The notes under the pieces are model-generated. The model did no database searches. It saw only the letters and a program-made list of their open reading frames with translations, and was not told the origin of the DNA. Made by a program: the position numbers and the translations under genes. A stretch of 33,981 nucleotides of DNA from contig MTCR01000153.1 of assembly GCA_002212725.1 (NCBI GenBank), positions 1 to 33,981 of the forward strand, in the 5' to 3' direction. Of the stretch, positions 21,367 through 31,137 are shown piece by piece. Position 1 is the stretch's first letter. Each line of letters starts with the position of its first letter. The stretch is from Sphingobacteriales bacterium TSM_CSM (GTDB lineage Bacteria; Bacteroidota; Bacteroidia; Chitinophagales; UBA2359).

Positions 21367-24300
21367 TTAGAATACGTCAAGGTCAATGGGTCTGGATATA
21401 CAGAAGAATTTAAGGGTAACTTCTTCTCCCAAATCGGGCGCTTGCACGTGTATGAGGTAAACGCCGCTGGCAATAGGTATGTTTTTCTGGTTTTTAAGGT
21501 CCCAGTCAACAGAATTGATCTGCTCTTTACCCGCCTCGCCACCGGAAGCCGTATCTATATTGGGGGAGCTGTTATCTACCCTAAGAGTTCTTATAAGCGT
21601 ACCGTCTAAAGAGAAAACAGAGATATTGGCTCTTGCCGGCAGGTTGGTAATCCTTACGCGGTTATCTAACTGGGTAGTTTCATACAGAGAGAACGCGTAA
21701 TAGGGATTAGGCACAATTTTTATCAAATCCATGGCGCTTTTTGCCACTTCGGTTTGCTGTTTTTTGGCTGCCAGATTTTTAAAGCTGAATTCGTACTGCA
21801 ACCTGGGGTTGGTAGCCGCTTCCTGCACATAAGGACGGGCAACCCGTACTTTTATGGTTGTTTCGGTAGGTATTACCCCGCCCGAAAGCGGCAACAACTC
21901 AAAACCGGGTGTTAAATAGGGCAGTGTAACCCACATAGCCTCGTTATATACCGCACGTTTAAGGGTAATATCGGCATTAATAACCGCATCTACCAACTCT
22001 TGCTGGTAAGTAGCGCCGCCATCGTATGGGCTGTTCATTACATACACGTAATGCTCGCCGCCCACCCGTAAACGGCTGGCTGAAATTTGCGGAGAAACCA
22101 GCGTGGAGGTGGGGTTCCATTTCAGGTCATCGCCGTTTTCGCTGCCCAGAAACGAGTTTTCGCTGAAAATGATGTTCAGGCGCTGACCGGTTTCGAGGTT
22201 AACGGCATAACCCGGGAACCATGAACGTCCAATGTCGGCGGCGTTGTAAAGTTGTGCGCCGTTAATAGCGGTAAACGAGGTGGCACCGTCAATATCGGCA
22301 GGTTTAAAGAAGCGGTTGGCACTTACAATAACCGTTGTACCGGTATTGTTTACGTAAGATATGCCCGCTGCCGAAGTACCCAGCACATAGTATTCGCTGC
22401 CGGGGTTTATGGTATTGCCGCTTAAGGGTGCGGAGTAGCTGTCGTTGGTGTAGTTCCACGATGGTTTACGGCGCAAGCTGTTTTTATCGGCTTTACCTTC
22501 GGTAATGTTGGCGTCGCGCCCCATTTCCACCACCACACATTGGGTCCATAAGTCTTTGTTGGGAGTAAATACCAAATCAATACTGTGCATATTGTCTAAG
22601 GTAAACAGCGGGTCGGGTGCTGTAACTGGGTCGCCAAAACAGTCGGAACAAGCAGGAGCCAACGGTTTAAAGGTAGATGCCGAGTTGAAGTTATTATTGG
22701 TTAAACAATAAGGTGCAATTCTGCCGCTCAAAACGGTTTCATACAGTTGGTCGGGGTCGTAAAAATCTCCCGATGCCGACTGGTTGTCGTTAATTTCGCT
22801 GTTTTCAGAACTTTCATCGGTTCCGGAGCGTATCCAGTTAAATGCCGAAAAGCCCTCATCGTCTGTAACCAAAGACATCCAGCTTTTTTGTACATCGTCA
22901 AAAGTGAGCGATGAGCCTAACACCGCATTTTCGGTATTGCCGGGTATGGATTGCTGCTGTATGGCAATGGTAAAACCAAGCGATTGGTCTTCCCATCCGC
23001 CAATAGCCTGTGAATATCCGCTTGCAATATCGGTTTCGGAAGTATAAACCTGTCCCGAAGTAAGATTTTGCAGCGTCCACCGGGCTTTGGGCGATACCAG
23101 CGTGCCTTTCAGGTTTTTACCGGTATCATTGCCAAGCACATCTAATTCGGTGCTTGTACCTGCTTCTACCGAGAACAGGTCGTCAACGGCATTCAATGCT
23201 TCTGCCGGCAGCACACTGTCGTTGTACACCATAATATAAACGGTTGCCTTTTTATTGGCATAGCCGGGTGCCGATATTTCATAGCTGAATTTTTCCAGAC
23301 CGGTAAAGCCGGCATCGGCCTGGTAGGTAATAACGCCTGTTGCATTATCAATGGCGGTAATAATGCCATGTTCGGGTTCAAACACTTCGGCAAGGGTAAG
23401 CGCTACGCCGGTTGGTGCAAAATCGTTGTTAAACAGCGGAATATTTACCGTATTGCCAACCACTTGTGCTATTACCGCCGTATTGTCAAAGGCGTAAATA
23501 TCGGTTAAATCGGGAGCGCCGGTAATAATTACCACGCTGCCGATGTCGGTATTGCCTTCTTTGTCGGTTAAGTTGTAGGTAAAGCCCGATACGCCTGCAC
23601 TGCCCGGTGAAGAGTACAAGAATACCTCGTTATCATTGTCTAAGGTCAACGAGCCTGCCGAAGGCTGCGTATAGGCAGGAAAAGTTACATCTTCCATGGT
23701 TAACCTGAAATCGGCTTCGGGTACGTTGAAGGGGTCAAATATCTTAATATTGAGCGGGCCATTGCCTCCCTGGTACACTAAATTCTGCAGCGAGCCGTTG
23801 GCCAAAATTCCGTTCACGCTTTCTTCGGTGAGTTCTAAAGCCACACCGCCATTGCCCGAACCCAAAATGCGGGTAATTTCCGGGCCATCGCCAAACTCGC
23901 TGTTCAGCACAATACCGTCGCGTTGCGGGGCGGGTATGTGCGGAATGGCCGTATATACCTTAATGTTATTACGCCCTTCAAGATAAGGCGAAAGCTGCGC
24001 AGTAGGCGACGGATTGGCGGGGTCATAAGGCTCGTGCGGGTTGTAGGCATAAGCTATGGCAGAATAGTAGTATTTTGAATTATTCAGCAGCCTTTTATTG
24101 CCCGTTGCAAACTGGTCATCGGTAATTTGGAATGAGTTTACAATACCATTGTCGGCGCCTTCCACTTTCAGTTCGGGAACCAATGCGCCAACTGTTCCGT
24201 CTATGGTCCAGTTAATGAGTTTGGTTACGCCGTCTTTCACATCTACCACTGCAATTAAGCGGGCCTTGTCGGGGTCGCCGTACTCTGCCGGTGAAATGGT

Positions 24301-25998
24301 GGGGCTTTTCAGCTGGTACAGTTTGTACCCCTGGAAGGCGTACATTGAGTCGGCAAATCCCTGGTTGGCCAGCACTATATCCGGTTCGGCATAGCTTTCA
24401 AAGGCGTTGTTTGAAATGAGAGTATCATTCCACAAAGAAATAATGAGTTCCTGGTCTAATTCCCGGATAAGAATGTTCGGGGCATCCGGACCATCTTGCA
24501 GTTTAAAGCAATTGTCGAACAATGCCTGTGCTTTTTTATCGGCCCGAACAAGGGGTTCAAAAGAGGGGCAGGGATATTGCAGCCCATCGCGAACCCAAAC
24601 TACGCCCACAATAACATCGTTAAGTGCGCCGGGGAAGAGTTGGAACGGTCCCGAAGACTGGAGGAAGCGGCGGTCGAACGGAGTATTGTTGGCCGAGCAT
24701 TCCGACCAGGCGCTTTCGCTGTTGTCAGACGGGTCGCTGGGGAACATAAACGGATAGGGAACAGTTCCGCCATAGCCGGTTCCGCCGTAGGTAAAGGGGG
24801 TTCCGTCTTTCCATACACCTGCCAGATAGCCGTAAAAGTGCGAAGCGTTTTCGGGGTTGCCGGTAATAGAAAAGTCGTTGTTATAATAAAGGAATGAGGT
24901 CATTCCCAATTCCTGATACAGGGGGTCGCCATTGGCATCGGTTCCTATTAATTTTTTGGGCCCCTGAAAAAAGTCAACACCCAGCATAGGTGGTGTAGAG
25001 CCGTAATAACCTTCGTCAACGGCATCACCATTATACACAATACCCAAACCTTCTTCAGACACACAACCCACAAAGTCGTCGGTATAGAGTCCAAGGTCGG
25101 GGTCAACCCACTGACCGAAGAAAACGCTGTCAATAGGTTGGGTAGATTTGTTTTCTACGAGGTATTTGTAGAAGGTCATGTTGTTTACCTCGTCATTAGT
25201 GGCAAAGGCAAAGGCAATTGCGCCAACCTCAAGCCCGATGGCTTCGCCGCCGGTTTCGGTGTGAATGTTGCCGCGGTCGTTAAAAATCCACCAAATCATT
25301 TGGTCGGCATACACGCCGCCGCAGTTGGGGTCAATAACCGGGTAATCGCCTTTGGTGGGGTCATACACGCCGTCGTCGTCGGTATCAAAAAACGGGGCAA
25401 GTTCTTTGTTGGCCGGCAGGTCAAAAGAGGTAAAGTACGGGTTGTTTTTACCCGGCCATTGCAAAATATTATCGGGCACTTGGCCGGGCGGCAATGTTCC
25501 GCCTGCGGCTTCCAAACGTCCGAGGTAATCGTCAATATCGCTGCCCCGAACCTGCCAGAAACGGTCAAACTGGTTGCAGGTTTCCTGGGTTACCTGTCCG
25601 TTGTCGTCTAAGGGGCCGGGCCAAAAATCGTTACCACTTTGGCGGTAGGTTTGGGCGGCAACTTTTAACTGCCCCAACTGGTCAATACCGCCAATCCACA
25701 GTGCGCCGGCAAAAATAGAGTGCAAAGATTGCTGGTCGGAACCGGTAGGCACTTTGGGCACTTCATACTTTGGCTGTCCGGCAACGGGGTCCCACCAGAG
25801 GTCGCCGCCGGTAAGCAGTCTTGTCCTTACATTGTTTACATCCAAATCTATTTGTGCAGTAGAAGCGTTGCAATCTGCGGCTTCATTTTTACCGCTTGCG
25901 GGTGGCGGTGCATTGGTGGTGCCAATATTTTCTTTTGCCTGTGCCAAATTAAGGGCAAACAAAGCAAATAAAACGAGCGTAATTGTTCTTATATGCAT
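21367..25998 (-). CDS. Very large secreted multidomain surface protein (type IX cargo-like)
   Basis: A 1543-residue protein with a signal peptide (residues 1-21, ending A-Q-A-K). Residues ~40-700 form a large region of unknown fold with a calcium-loop-like segment D205-T-D-D-D-G-V-Y-D-P. About 860-960 hold cadherin-like/Ig-like repeat pieces (I-P-L-F-N-N-D-F and L-D-V-L-G-N-D-T, both of the x-x-N-D type). The last ~115 residues resemble a C-terminal beta domain like type A sorting domains: R-I-T-N-L-P-A-R-A-N-I-S-V-F-S, then W-D-L-K-N and I-A-S-G-V-Y-L-I-H-V. The end K-F-F-C-I-S-R-P-I-D-L is unlike the standard sorting-domain end. It lies between a TonB-dependent receptor and a PorV/PorQ-family barrel on the same strand, so surface display through type IX secretion is likely. 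No enzymatic motif was recognised. Confidence 0.82.
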   Translation of the reverse strand: MHIRTITLVLFALFALNLAQAKENIGTTNAPPPASGKNEAADCNASTAQIDLDVNNVRTRLLTGGDLWWDPVAGQPKYEVPKVPTGSDQQSLHSIFAGALWIGGIDQLGQLKVAAQTYRQSGNDFWPGPLDDNGQVTQETCNQFDRFWQVRGSDIDDYLGRLEAAGGTLPPGQVPDNILQWPGKNNPYFTSFDLPANKELAPFFDTDDDGVYDPTKGDYPVIDPNCGGVYADQMIWWIFNDRGNIHTETGGEAIGLEVGAIAFAFATNDEVNNMTFYKYLVENKSTQPIDSVFFGQWVDPDLGLYTDDFVGCVSEEGLGIVYNGDAVDEGYYGSTPPMLGVDFFQGPKKLIGTDANGDPLYQELGMTSFLYYNNDFSITGNPENASHFYGYLAGVWKDGTPFTYGGTGYGGTVPYPFMFPSDPSDNSESAWSECSANNTPFDRRFLQSSGPFQLFPGALNDVIVGVVWVRDGLQYPCPSFEPLVRADKKAQALFDNCFKLQDGPDAPNILIRELDQELIISLWNDTLISNNAFESYAEPDIVLANQGFADSMYAFQGYKLYQLKSPTISPAEYGDPDKARLIAVVDVKDGVTKLINWTIDGTVGALVPELKVEGADNGIVNSFQITDDQFATGNKRLLNNSKYYYSAIAYAYNPHEPYDPANPSPTAQLSPYLEGRNNIKVYTAIPHIPAPQRDGIVLNSEFGDGPEITRILGSGNGGVALELTEESVNGILANGSLQNLVYQGGNGPLNIKIFDPFNVPEADFRLTMEDVTFPAYTQPSAGSLTLDNDNEVFLYSSPGSAGVSGFTYNLTDKEGNTDIGSVVIITGAPDLTDIYAFDNTAVIAQVVGNTVNIPLFNNDFAPTGVALTLAEVFEPEHGIITAIDNATGVITYQADAGFTGLEKFSYEISAPGYANKKATVYIMVYNDSVLPAEALNAVDDLFSVEAGTSTELDVLGNDTGKNLKGTLVSPKARWTLQNLTSGQVYTSETDIASGYSQAIGGWEDQSLGFTIAIQQQSIPGNTENAVLGSSLTFDDVQKSWMSLVTDDEGFSAFNWIRSGTDESSENSEINDNQSASGDFYDPDQLYETVLSGRIAPYCLTNNNFNSASTFKPLAPACSDCFGDPVTAPDPLFTLDNMHSIDLVFTPNKDLWTQCVVVEMGRDANITEGKADKNSLRRKPSWNYTNDSYSAPLSGNTINPGSEYYVLGTSAAGISYVNNTGTTVIVSANRFFKPADIDGATSFTAINGAQLYNAADIGRSWFPGYAVNLETGQRLNIIFSENSFLGSENGDDLKWNPTSTLVSPQISASRLRVGGEHYVYVMNSPYDGGATYQQELVDAVINADITLKRAVYNEAMWVTLPYLTPGFELLPLSGGVIPTETTIKVRVARPYVQEAATNPRLQYEFSFKNLAAKKQQTEVAKSAMDLIKIVPNPYYAFSLYETTQLDNRVRITNLPARANISVFSLDGTLIRTLRVDNSSPNIDTASGGEAGKEQINSVDWDLKNQKNIPIASGVYLIHVQAPDLGEEVTLKFFCISRPIDLDVF

Positions 25999-26049
25999 AT
26001 TTTGAGTTTTTATGCTGAATGACTACAAAATTTTAAAGTTTTTTGTGTA

Positions 26050-26087
26050 ACAGTTGCCCCAATAACGTGTGTTATCCGGGCAACTGT
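26050..26087 (-). terminator. Long hairpin between the receptor gene and the 1543-residue protein gene
   Basis: ACAGTTGCCC and GGGCAACTGT are exact reverse complements, and inside them ATAAC and GTTAT pair around GTGT, giving a two-stage stem. It starts 15 bases after the receptor stop codon. No T run follows on the minus strand, so it may protect or process the message rather than end it. Confidence 0.6.
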
Positions 26088-26101
26088 ATTTACCAATGGT
26101 T

Positions 26102-29100
26102 TTAGAAGTTAAACATTAACCCTAAGCGCAATCTGCGGGGAATGCTGTAATTGTTGGGGTTGTTTACCTTAATATTATATTGGTCAACAAAGGCTTGTTG
26201 GTTAACCTGTGCGCGCACCACTTCCTGGCCTGCTGCCGAATTGATAAAACCATCGTCATCGGGGCTGCCGGTAAATCCGTAAACGTTCACCACGTTATCG
26301 GCATTGAGCAGGTTTTGCACAAGCAGGTAAATATTAATATTGCGGTCGGCTTTTCCTTGTTTACGTCCGAAGCGGAGCGGAATGTCGCGTTCCAGACGGG
26401 CATCTACGCGGAAGTTGAAGGGTAAGCGCGAGCCGTTAATAGTTCCGTCTAACTGGCTTTGTGAGCGAACGCCAAACTGTGCAGAAGGCGTGGGGTTGGC
26501 CTGCCTGGTATAGGGTGTGCCCGAGCGTGCGCGGAAAATGAGGTTTAAGCCGGTATTGGCCAGAATGTCTTTTCCGAACAGTTTGGGGCCGTTGTAGTCT
26601 TTGCCGTTTCCGTAGCGGTAATCCACGTTCATGTTAAGCATGTGACGGGCGTCAAAATCTACGGGGGTAACGGTACGCAGGTTGGGTTGTCCAAAGTCAA
26701 TAAGAGCGGCCTGTGAAGTAGCGCCCGAGCCGGTTGCATCGGCAAACTGCAGGGTATAGTTGGCAGACAGCTGAATATTGCCTGTTCTTCTGAGGTCGAA
26801 GGCAAATTCAAGCCCTTTAACGGTACCAAAGTCAATATTGCCAAAGGTGTTGTAGGAACTGGGGTAGGCAAAGGGTACGTTAATTACCTGCACCATATCT
26901 TTCAGTTCGCGGTAGAAAGCCGAAATGGTAATTGCCGATGAGCTGCTTACTTTTTGTTTAAACCCGATTTGGTAATCTACGGTGCGTTCGGGTTTGAGGT
27001 TGGGGTTGTTAAACAATCCGCCAATGGCGTTTTCGGCAAAGAAGTAATAATCGTAGGGCGTGGTAAATGAACGGCTTTGGGGGCGTTGCGACAAAATGTC
27101 GTAGTGCGCAAAGAATATAGCCTCATCAGAAATTTCGAAAGAGAAGGCTACGCGGGGCATTACCGTAATTTGGGGTTTATAATCTTCAAAGGCTAAGGTG
27201 GGGTCGTAATTTTCGTTTTTCACATCGCCTTCGGGGTTATCGGTAAGCGGGGCGGCAAGGTAGGGGTTAATAGTACCGCCTGCTGCCAAAATGCGGGGGT
27301 CTGATATGGCTAAACCGTTGTTATCGTACCATTGTACGCCATCGCGGTAGCCCAATATACGGCTGGGGTTTACCTCATTGTCAACATATACCACATAGTC
27401 TTCTCCAATGGTACCGGGGTGAGCGCCTAAGTTGCTTACTTCGCCGGCTTTGCGGGTAGCATACAGGGGCGAGTAAAGGTCTTTGGGCACTTTTTGGTTG
27501 GCGTCATAACGGTCAACCCGAACACCTACGTTAAAAATAAGGTCTTTAAACGCAAATTTATCCTGCACAAAACCGGCCATGTAAATGGGGCGGAAAGCGC
27601 CAATGGGTCGGGTGTAGATGTCTTCGGCTTCGTTGCGTTCTTTCCAGAAATCTTCAAAAGCGGGCTGGCTGGTGAGTTTGTTGCCCAGGTAATCGAAACC
27701 CGAATAAGCTACATAATTATTTCCGTTGTTAAACAGTTCATCGGGCGAGAACATATCGAGCGAGAAATCTTCGGGGCGATATTCGTCAACATTTACAATA
27801 TCGAGCGAGCCAATTCCGAATTTTTCTCTGAATTTGCGGTCGAAATAAGATTGTTCGGCACGAATGAGGTTATAGGTAATAGTGTCGGTGTAGGGGTTAA
27901 ATACGGCCGATTGTCCGTCGTATTCCGAGAAGGGAATGGCCTGCCCGTTAATAAGCAGAATGGGGTTGTCAAGGTCGCGCACAATATCGCGTCCGAAACG
28001 GGCAATACGGTCAAACATAAGGTTCCACAAACCTATGGGGAAAATATCGTAAGAGCGGTCAATACGTTGTTCGTATTCAAAACCAAACTCTATGGCGTGC
28101 TTGTTACGGTCTGAAGCGCCGGGGCGTTTAATGTCAACAGAGCCGTTAAATACTACGCGCGCCTGGTCGTTTTCATCTTTCTGGTAAGCGCCGTAGGGCG
28201 TTCCCGGGGTGTACCACAGGTTGTAGGAAGAGTTAAGCGAAGCCGGAACATTGCCGTTAATAATACCGCCGTTGAGCAGAATTTGGTCGAGGTTGGTATA
28301 AAAGGCACTGCCATTGCCGGCGGCCAGTTGGTAATATTGCAGGTTGTGGTTATCTTTATCGATGTTTACCCCACCTGCTTCATAGGTAACAAGGGTATCT
28401 CTGAAGCCCTGAAATTCGAGTCCGGTAATGGTAATGCCGTCTTTTTCAAGGGTGGTTACATCGTAAGAGCTTTCGCGGAAGGTGGAAAACTTACCTGCAT
28501 AGCCATAGTCAAAAATGCGGTCTTCAAAAACGGGGTCCTGGTAAGTGTTAAAGGTTTTGGTATAGTCAAACTGCAAAGAGTAATAAGCATTTGAAAATAC
28601 AGAGGGCTTGGCGTTTTCGGCGGTACGGTTGGTAGAGTTGAAACGCTGGGTTAAGCGGGCATATCCGCGGTAGGTTTGCGCATCGCTGTAAGGCATGTGT
28701 TCTGCATTAAACAACTCGAAGCGGCGCATAAAATCCCTGCTAAAGCCACTGGTTCCGCCGGTCAGGTAGTTGGCAGTACCGCCAAAAGTAAGGTTGATGT
28801 TCTGAACGGGCTGGAAATCGAGTTTGGCGGCTGCGGTAATTTCGTCTTTTTTTACATTGGGGCGCACATCTACTTTTTCGAAGTTGTCAAGTGTGGCAAG
28901 GTCGGCATTTTTAAGAAAGCCCGATGTTGTTTCGGAACGCACCAACGGATTACTTCTGATGTTTTGCAAGGCATCGGATTTTGACTGCCAGATACCTACT
29001 GCCGAGGGATCGTCGTCGGCTTCGTGCAGGTATTCGCCCGAAAGGAACAAGCCCAAAATAGGACGCTCGTTGGGTTGCCCTTTGTTTACCTTGAGCAGGG

Positions 29101-29869
29101 GCCCCGAAAGGCTGAAGTTGCCCAGATAATAGCCGTAGGGTTCAAGAAATTTGGAAGAAACCAACTCAACACCGCCGCCCCAAGAACCCGATGGCCCGCG
29201 GGTGGTAATGTTTACAATACCACCGGTGGCATCGCCAAAGCGGGCGGGCACACCGCCGGTTACTACCGTTAGCTGCTCAATTGCCTGAGCCGGTACGGCT
29301 GGGCTGCCGCGCACCTTTATACCGTCAATATAGTAATCGGTAGACTCTGAGCGCTGCCCTTTTACGTTTAACGACCCGCCTTCGTCTGACTGGAATACCC
29401 CCGCCGTTTGCGAGGCAATAGAAGCCACGTTACGGGTAGGCATTTTCATAATCTGCTCTTTTGTAACGGTTTGCCCGGTAGAGGTTTTATCGGCCTCCAG
29501 AAGTGGCACCTCGTAAGACACAACATCTACGGCCTGAAGTACCTCGCTTTGCTGCGAAACCTGTACATCAAGAAAGGTGATGCGGTCGGCATAAACTATT
29601 ACGCCGTCGAACTGCTTGGTTTGGTAGCCCACATACGATATTTTTATCGTATAGCTACCGGCCGGAATGGGTTTAATGGAATAAAACCCGTCAAAGTCGG
29701 TTTGAGCGCCTTGTAAAGTACCGTTTACAGTAATAGATACGTTGGCAAAGGGAATGGGTTCGCCCGTATCGTTGTCGGTTACTTTTCCCTGAATTTCACC
29801 CGATTGTTGTGCAAGCGCAATGCCCGAACCCATCAGGAAAAAAGCAAACATGAATAAAAGTCTCCTCAT
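26102..29869 (-). CDS. TonB-dependent receptor with N-terminal carboxypeptidase-regulatory-like domain
   Basis: A 1255-residue outer-membrane protein. Signal peptide at 1-20 (ending A-L-A-Q). Residues ~24-108 are a CarboxypepD_reg-like beta sandwich (G-K-V-T-D-N-D-T-G-E-P-I-P-F-A-N-V, then S-Y-V-G-Y-Q-T). The plug (~115-225) contains V-K-G-Q-R-S-E-S-T-D-Y-Y-I-D-G-I-K-V and P-A-R-F-G-D-A-T-G-G-I-V-N-I-T-T. The rest is a 22-strand barrel ending R-L-R-L-G-L-M-F-N-F with a terminal aromatic. No SusD-like gene is next to it; instead a giant secreted protein and a PorV/PorQ-family barrel follow on the same strand. This receptor-secreted protein-PorV arrangement recurs in Bacteroidota as I recall, with no settled function. 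The length is slightly above the usual 900-1100. No TonB box was pinned down by eye. Confidence 0.93.
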   Translation of the reverse strand: MRRLLFMFAFFLMGSGIALAQQSGEIQGKVTDNDTGEPIPFANVSITVNGTLQGAQTDFDGFYSIKPIPAGSYTIKISYVGYQTKQFDGVIVYADRITFLDVQVSQQSEVLQAVDVVSYEVPLLEADKTSTGQTVTKEQIMKMPTRNVASIASQTAGVFQSDEGGSLNVKGQRSESTDYYIDGIKVRGSPAVPAQAIEQLTVVTGGVPARFGDATGGIVNITTRGPSGSWGGGVELVSSKFLEPYGYYLGNFSLSGPLLKVNKGQPNERPILGLFLSGEYLHEADDDPSAVGIWQSKSDALQNIRSNPLVRSETTSGFLKNADLATLDNFEKVDVRPNVKKDEITAAAKLDFQPVQNINLTFGGTANYLTGGTSGFSRDFMRRFELFNAEHMPYSDAQTYRGYARLTQRFNSTNRTAENAKPSVFSNAYYSLQFDYTKTFNTYQDPVFEDRIFDYGYAGKFSTFRESSYDVTTLEKDGITITGLEFQGFRDTLVTYEAGGVNIDKDNHNLQYYQLAAGNGSAFYTNLDQILLNGGIINGNVPASLNSSYNLWYTPGTPYGAYQKDENDQARVVFNGSVDIKRPGASDRNKHAIEFGFEYEQRIDRSYDIFPIGLWNLMFDRIARFGRDIVRDLDNPILLINGQAIPFSEYDGQSAVFNPYTDTITYNLIRAEQSYFDRKFREKFGIGSLDIVNVDEYRPEDFSLDMFSPDELFNNGNNYVAYSGFDYLGNKLTSQPAFEDFWKERNEAEDIYTRPIGAFRPIYMAGFVQDKFAFKDLIFNVGVRVDRYDANQKVPKDLYSPLYATRKAGEVSNLGAHPGTIGEDYVVYVDNEVNPSRILGYRDGVQWYDNNGLAISDPRILAAGGTINPYLAAPLTDNPEGDVKNENYDPTLAFEDYKPQITVMPRVAFSFEISDEAIFFAHYDILSQRPQSRSFTTPYDYYFFAENAIGGLFNNPNLKPERTVDYQIGFKQKVSSSSAITISAFYRELKDMVQVINVPFAYPSSYNTFGNIDFGTVKGLEFAFDLRRTGNIQLSANYTLQFADATGSGATSQAALIDFGQPNLRTVTPVDFDARHMLNMNVDYRYGNGKDYNGPKLFGKDILANTGLNLIFRARSGTPYTRQANPTPSAQFGVRSQSQLDGTINGSRLPFNFRVDARLERDIPLRFGRKQGKADRNINIYLLVQNLLNADNVVNVYGFTGSPDDDGFINSAAGQEVVRAQVNQQAFVDQYNIKVNNPNNYSIPRRLRLGLMFNF

Positions 29870-29912
29870 ACACGTAAGTTTATGTTTTATTAATTCTTTT
29901 TACTCTTTGTAA

Positions 29913-29945
29913 GGGGGTTTTAAGTTTAAAAAATTTAAAACCCTT
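29913..29945 (-). promoter_or_regulatory. A+T-rich inverted repeat in the receptor leader
   Basis: GGGTTTTAA (from 29915) and TTAAAACCC, extending to TTAAAACCCTT at 29935-29945, face each other across an A+T-rich centre in the 185-base gap before the receptor gene. It would lie in the 5' untranslated leader if transcription starts at the TAGCTTTG at 30047-30040. Confidence 0.4.
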
Positions 29946-30039
29946 ATGAATGAACGGGTAAAATTAAAAAGAATGCTTTAATTGTGCTACCCGGCCATAA
30001 AATTATGACGCAATATTGATGCAATAACCATTAAAATGG

Positions 30040-30047
30040 CAAAGCTA
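30040..30047 (-). promoter_or_regulatory. Candidate -7 element (TAGCTTTG) for the surface-export cluster
   Basis: On the minus strand TAGCTTTG fits TAnnTTTG exactly, 8 bases after the stop codon of the upstream dehydrogenase gene, giving a leader of about 165 bases before the receptor ATG. No -33 element at standard distance was seen. Confidence 0.4.
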
Positions 30048-30054
30048 CTTTTTT

Positions 30055-31011
30055 TTACAAACTTGAGGTAGCATGATGTATTATTTTTTTTGCCAGTATA
30101 GCGGCCATTTTGTAAGTTGCCTCGTGTGTAACCCCTGCAATGTGTGGGGTAATTACGGTTTGAGGGTGCCGGCACAGTTGTTCAAGCCATTTATGTTCGG
30201 TGGCAGTATAGGTGGCAAGGTCTTCGTTTTCAAAAACATCTAAGGCCACGCCCTTTAATTTACCGCCGTACAACGCCTGTATTACATGAGGGGTATTAAG
30301 TACCTCGCCGCGCGAGGTGTTGATAAGATACACCGGTTTTTGAAACTGCGCAATAAAGTAGCTGTTTACCCAGTGCCGGGTTTGCGGGGTAAGCGGCACA
30401 TGCAAACTTACCACATCGGCCTGTTCAAAAATGGTGTTCAGGGTGGTTTCGGTAATGCCGCGGCCGCCAAACCCGCTTTTATACTTGTCATACGCAAGTA
30501 TTTTTACGCCAAAGGCTTTTAACCTTCGGGCAAATGCGCTGCCGGTGTTGCCGTAGCCTATAATGCCCACTGTTTTGCCCATTAGTTCAAATCCGGTATT
30601 TTCGGCCCGCTTCCATTGGCAATGCCGCAATTCGGCATCGGCTTTTACTACGTTGTGCAGCAGGCACAGCAGCATTGCAGTAGCATGCTCGGCTACCGAG
30701 TTGCAGTTGCCTTCGGGCGAATTAAGACACGAAATGCCTTTTTGTGTGGCATATTCCACATCTATCAATTCCATACCCGAACCGGTTCTTCCAATAAACC
30801 GCAATTGTTTTCCTTTGTCAATGAGCTGTCGGTCAACCTTTATTTTGCTGCGAACAACCAACCCGCAATACTGGTCAATTATTTGCAGCACATCGGTATA
30901 GGTTGTTTTTTCCAGGTGCAGGCATTCAAAACCAAAATTGCTGAGTTCGGTTTGCAATACCGGGTGTACTACTTCGGTTATTAAAACCTTTCCCTTGCTG
31001 TTGCCATTCAT
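30055..31011 (-). CDS. D-2-hydroxyacid dehydrogenase (NAD-dependent; phosphoglycerate-dehydrogenase-like)
   Basis: A 318-residue cytoplasmic enzyme. The Rossmann loop is G152-Y-G-N-T-G157, with D175 at the end of the second strand, which favours NAD over NADP. The catalytic set is complete: R234 in N-T-S-R-G-E, E263 in D-V-F-E-N-E-D and H290 in T-P-H-I-A-G. The substrate loop R-T-G-S-G-M (75-80) sits where serine-biosynthetic and related members have it. The enzyme should reduce a 2-keto acid or oxidise a D-2-hydroxyacid. No ACT or ASB regulatory domain follows, so it is the short form, and the exact substrate (3-phosphoglycerate, glyoxylate/hydroxypyruvate or other) is undetermined. Single gene with its own promoter-like element at 31047-31040. 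Confidence 0.9.
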   Translation of the reverse strand: MNGNSKGKVLITEVVHPVLQTELSNFGFECLHLEKTTYTDVLQIIDQYCGLVVRSKIKVDRQLIDKGKQLRFIGRTGSGMELIDVEYATQKGISCLNSPEGNCNSVAEHATAMLLCLLHNVVKADAELRHCQWKRAENTGFELMGKTVGIIGYGNTGSAFARRLKAFGVKILAYDKYKSGFGGRGITETTLNTIFEQADVVSLHVPLTPQTRHWVNSYFIAQFQKPVYLINTSRGEVLNTPHVIQALYGGKLKGVALDVFENEDLATYTATEHKWLEQLCRHPQTVITPHIAGVTHEATYKMAAILAKKIIHHATSSL

Positions 31012-31039
31012 GATTGCTTTTTTTAAGGGTTACCGGGCG

Positions 31040-31047
31040 CAAACTTA
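31040..31047 (-). promoter_or_regulatory. -7 element (TAAGTTTG) for the dehydrogenase
   Basis: On the minus strand TAAGTTTG fits TAnnTTTG; the start of transcription would be ~20 bases before the ATG at 31011. The -33 region is A/T-rich without a clear TTTG. Confidence 0.45.
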
Positions 31048-31137
31048 CAACAGTATTGCCTATTTTTTTAAAAACAGCAACGCATTTACGGCTAAATACT
31101 TATTACAACGAAGGGTTTTTAAAAAGGGTTGCCTGCC

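Noticed and set aside
27494..28114. 206-codon plus-strand frame within the TonB receptor gene
   Set aside because: Antisense to the receptor barrel; no signal or motif.
31048..31137. Possible terminator at GGGTTTTTAAAAAGGG between the dehydrogenase and the small membrane protein
   Set aside because: The GGG blocks are direct, not inverted, repeats; only the T5A5 centre can pair.
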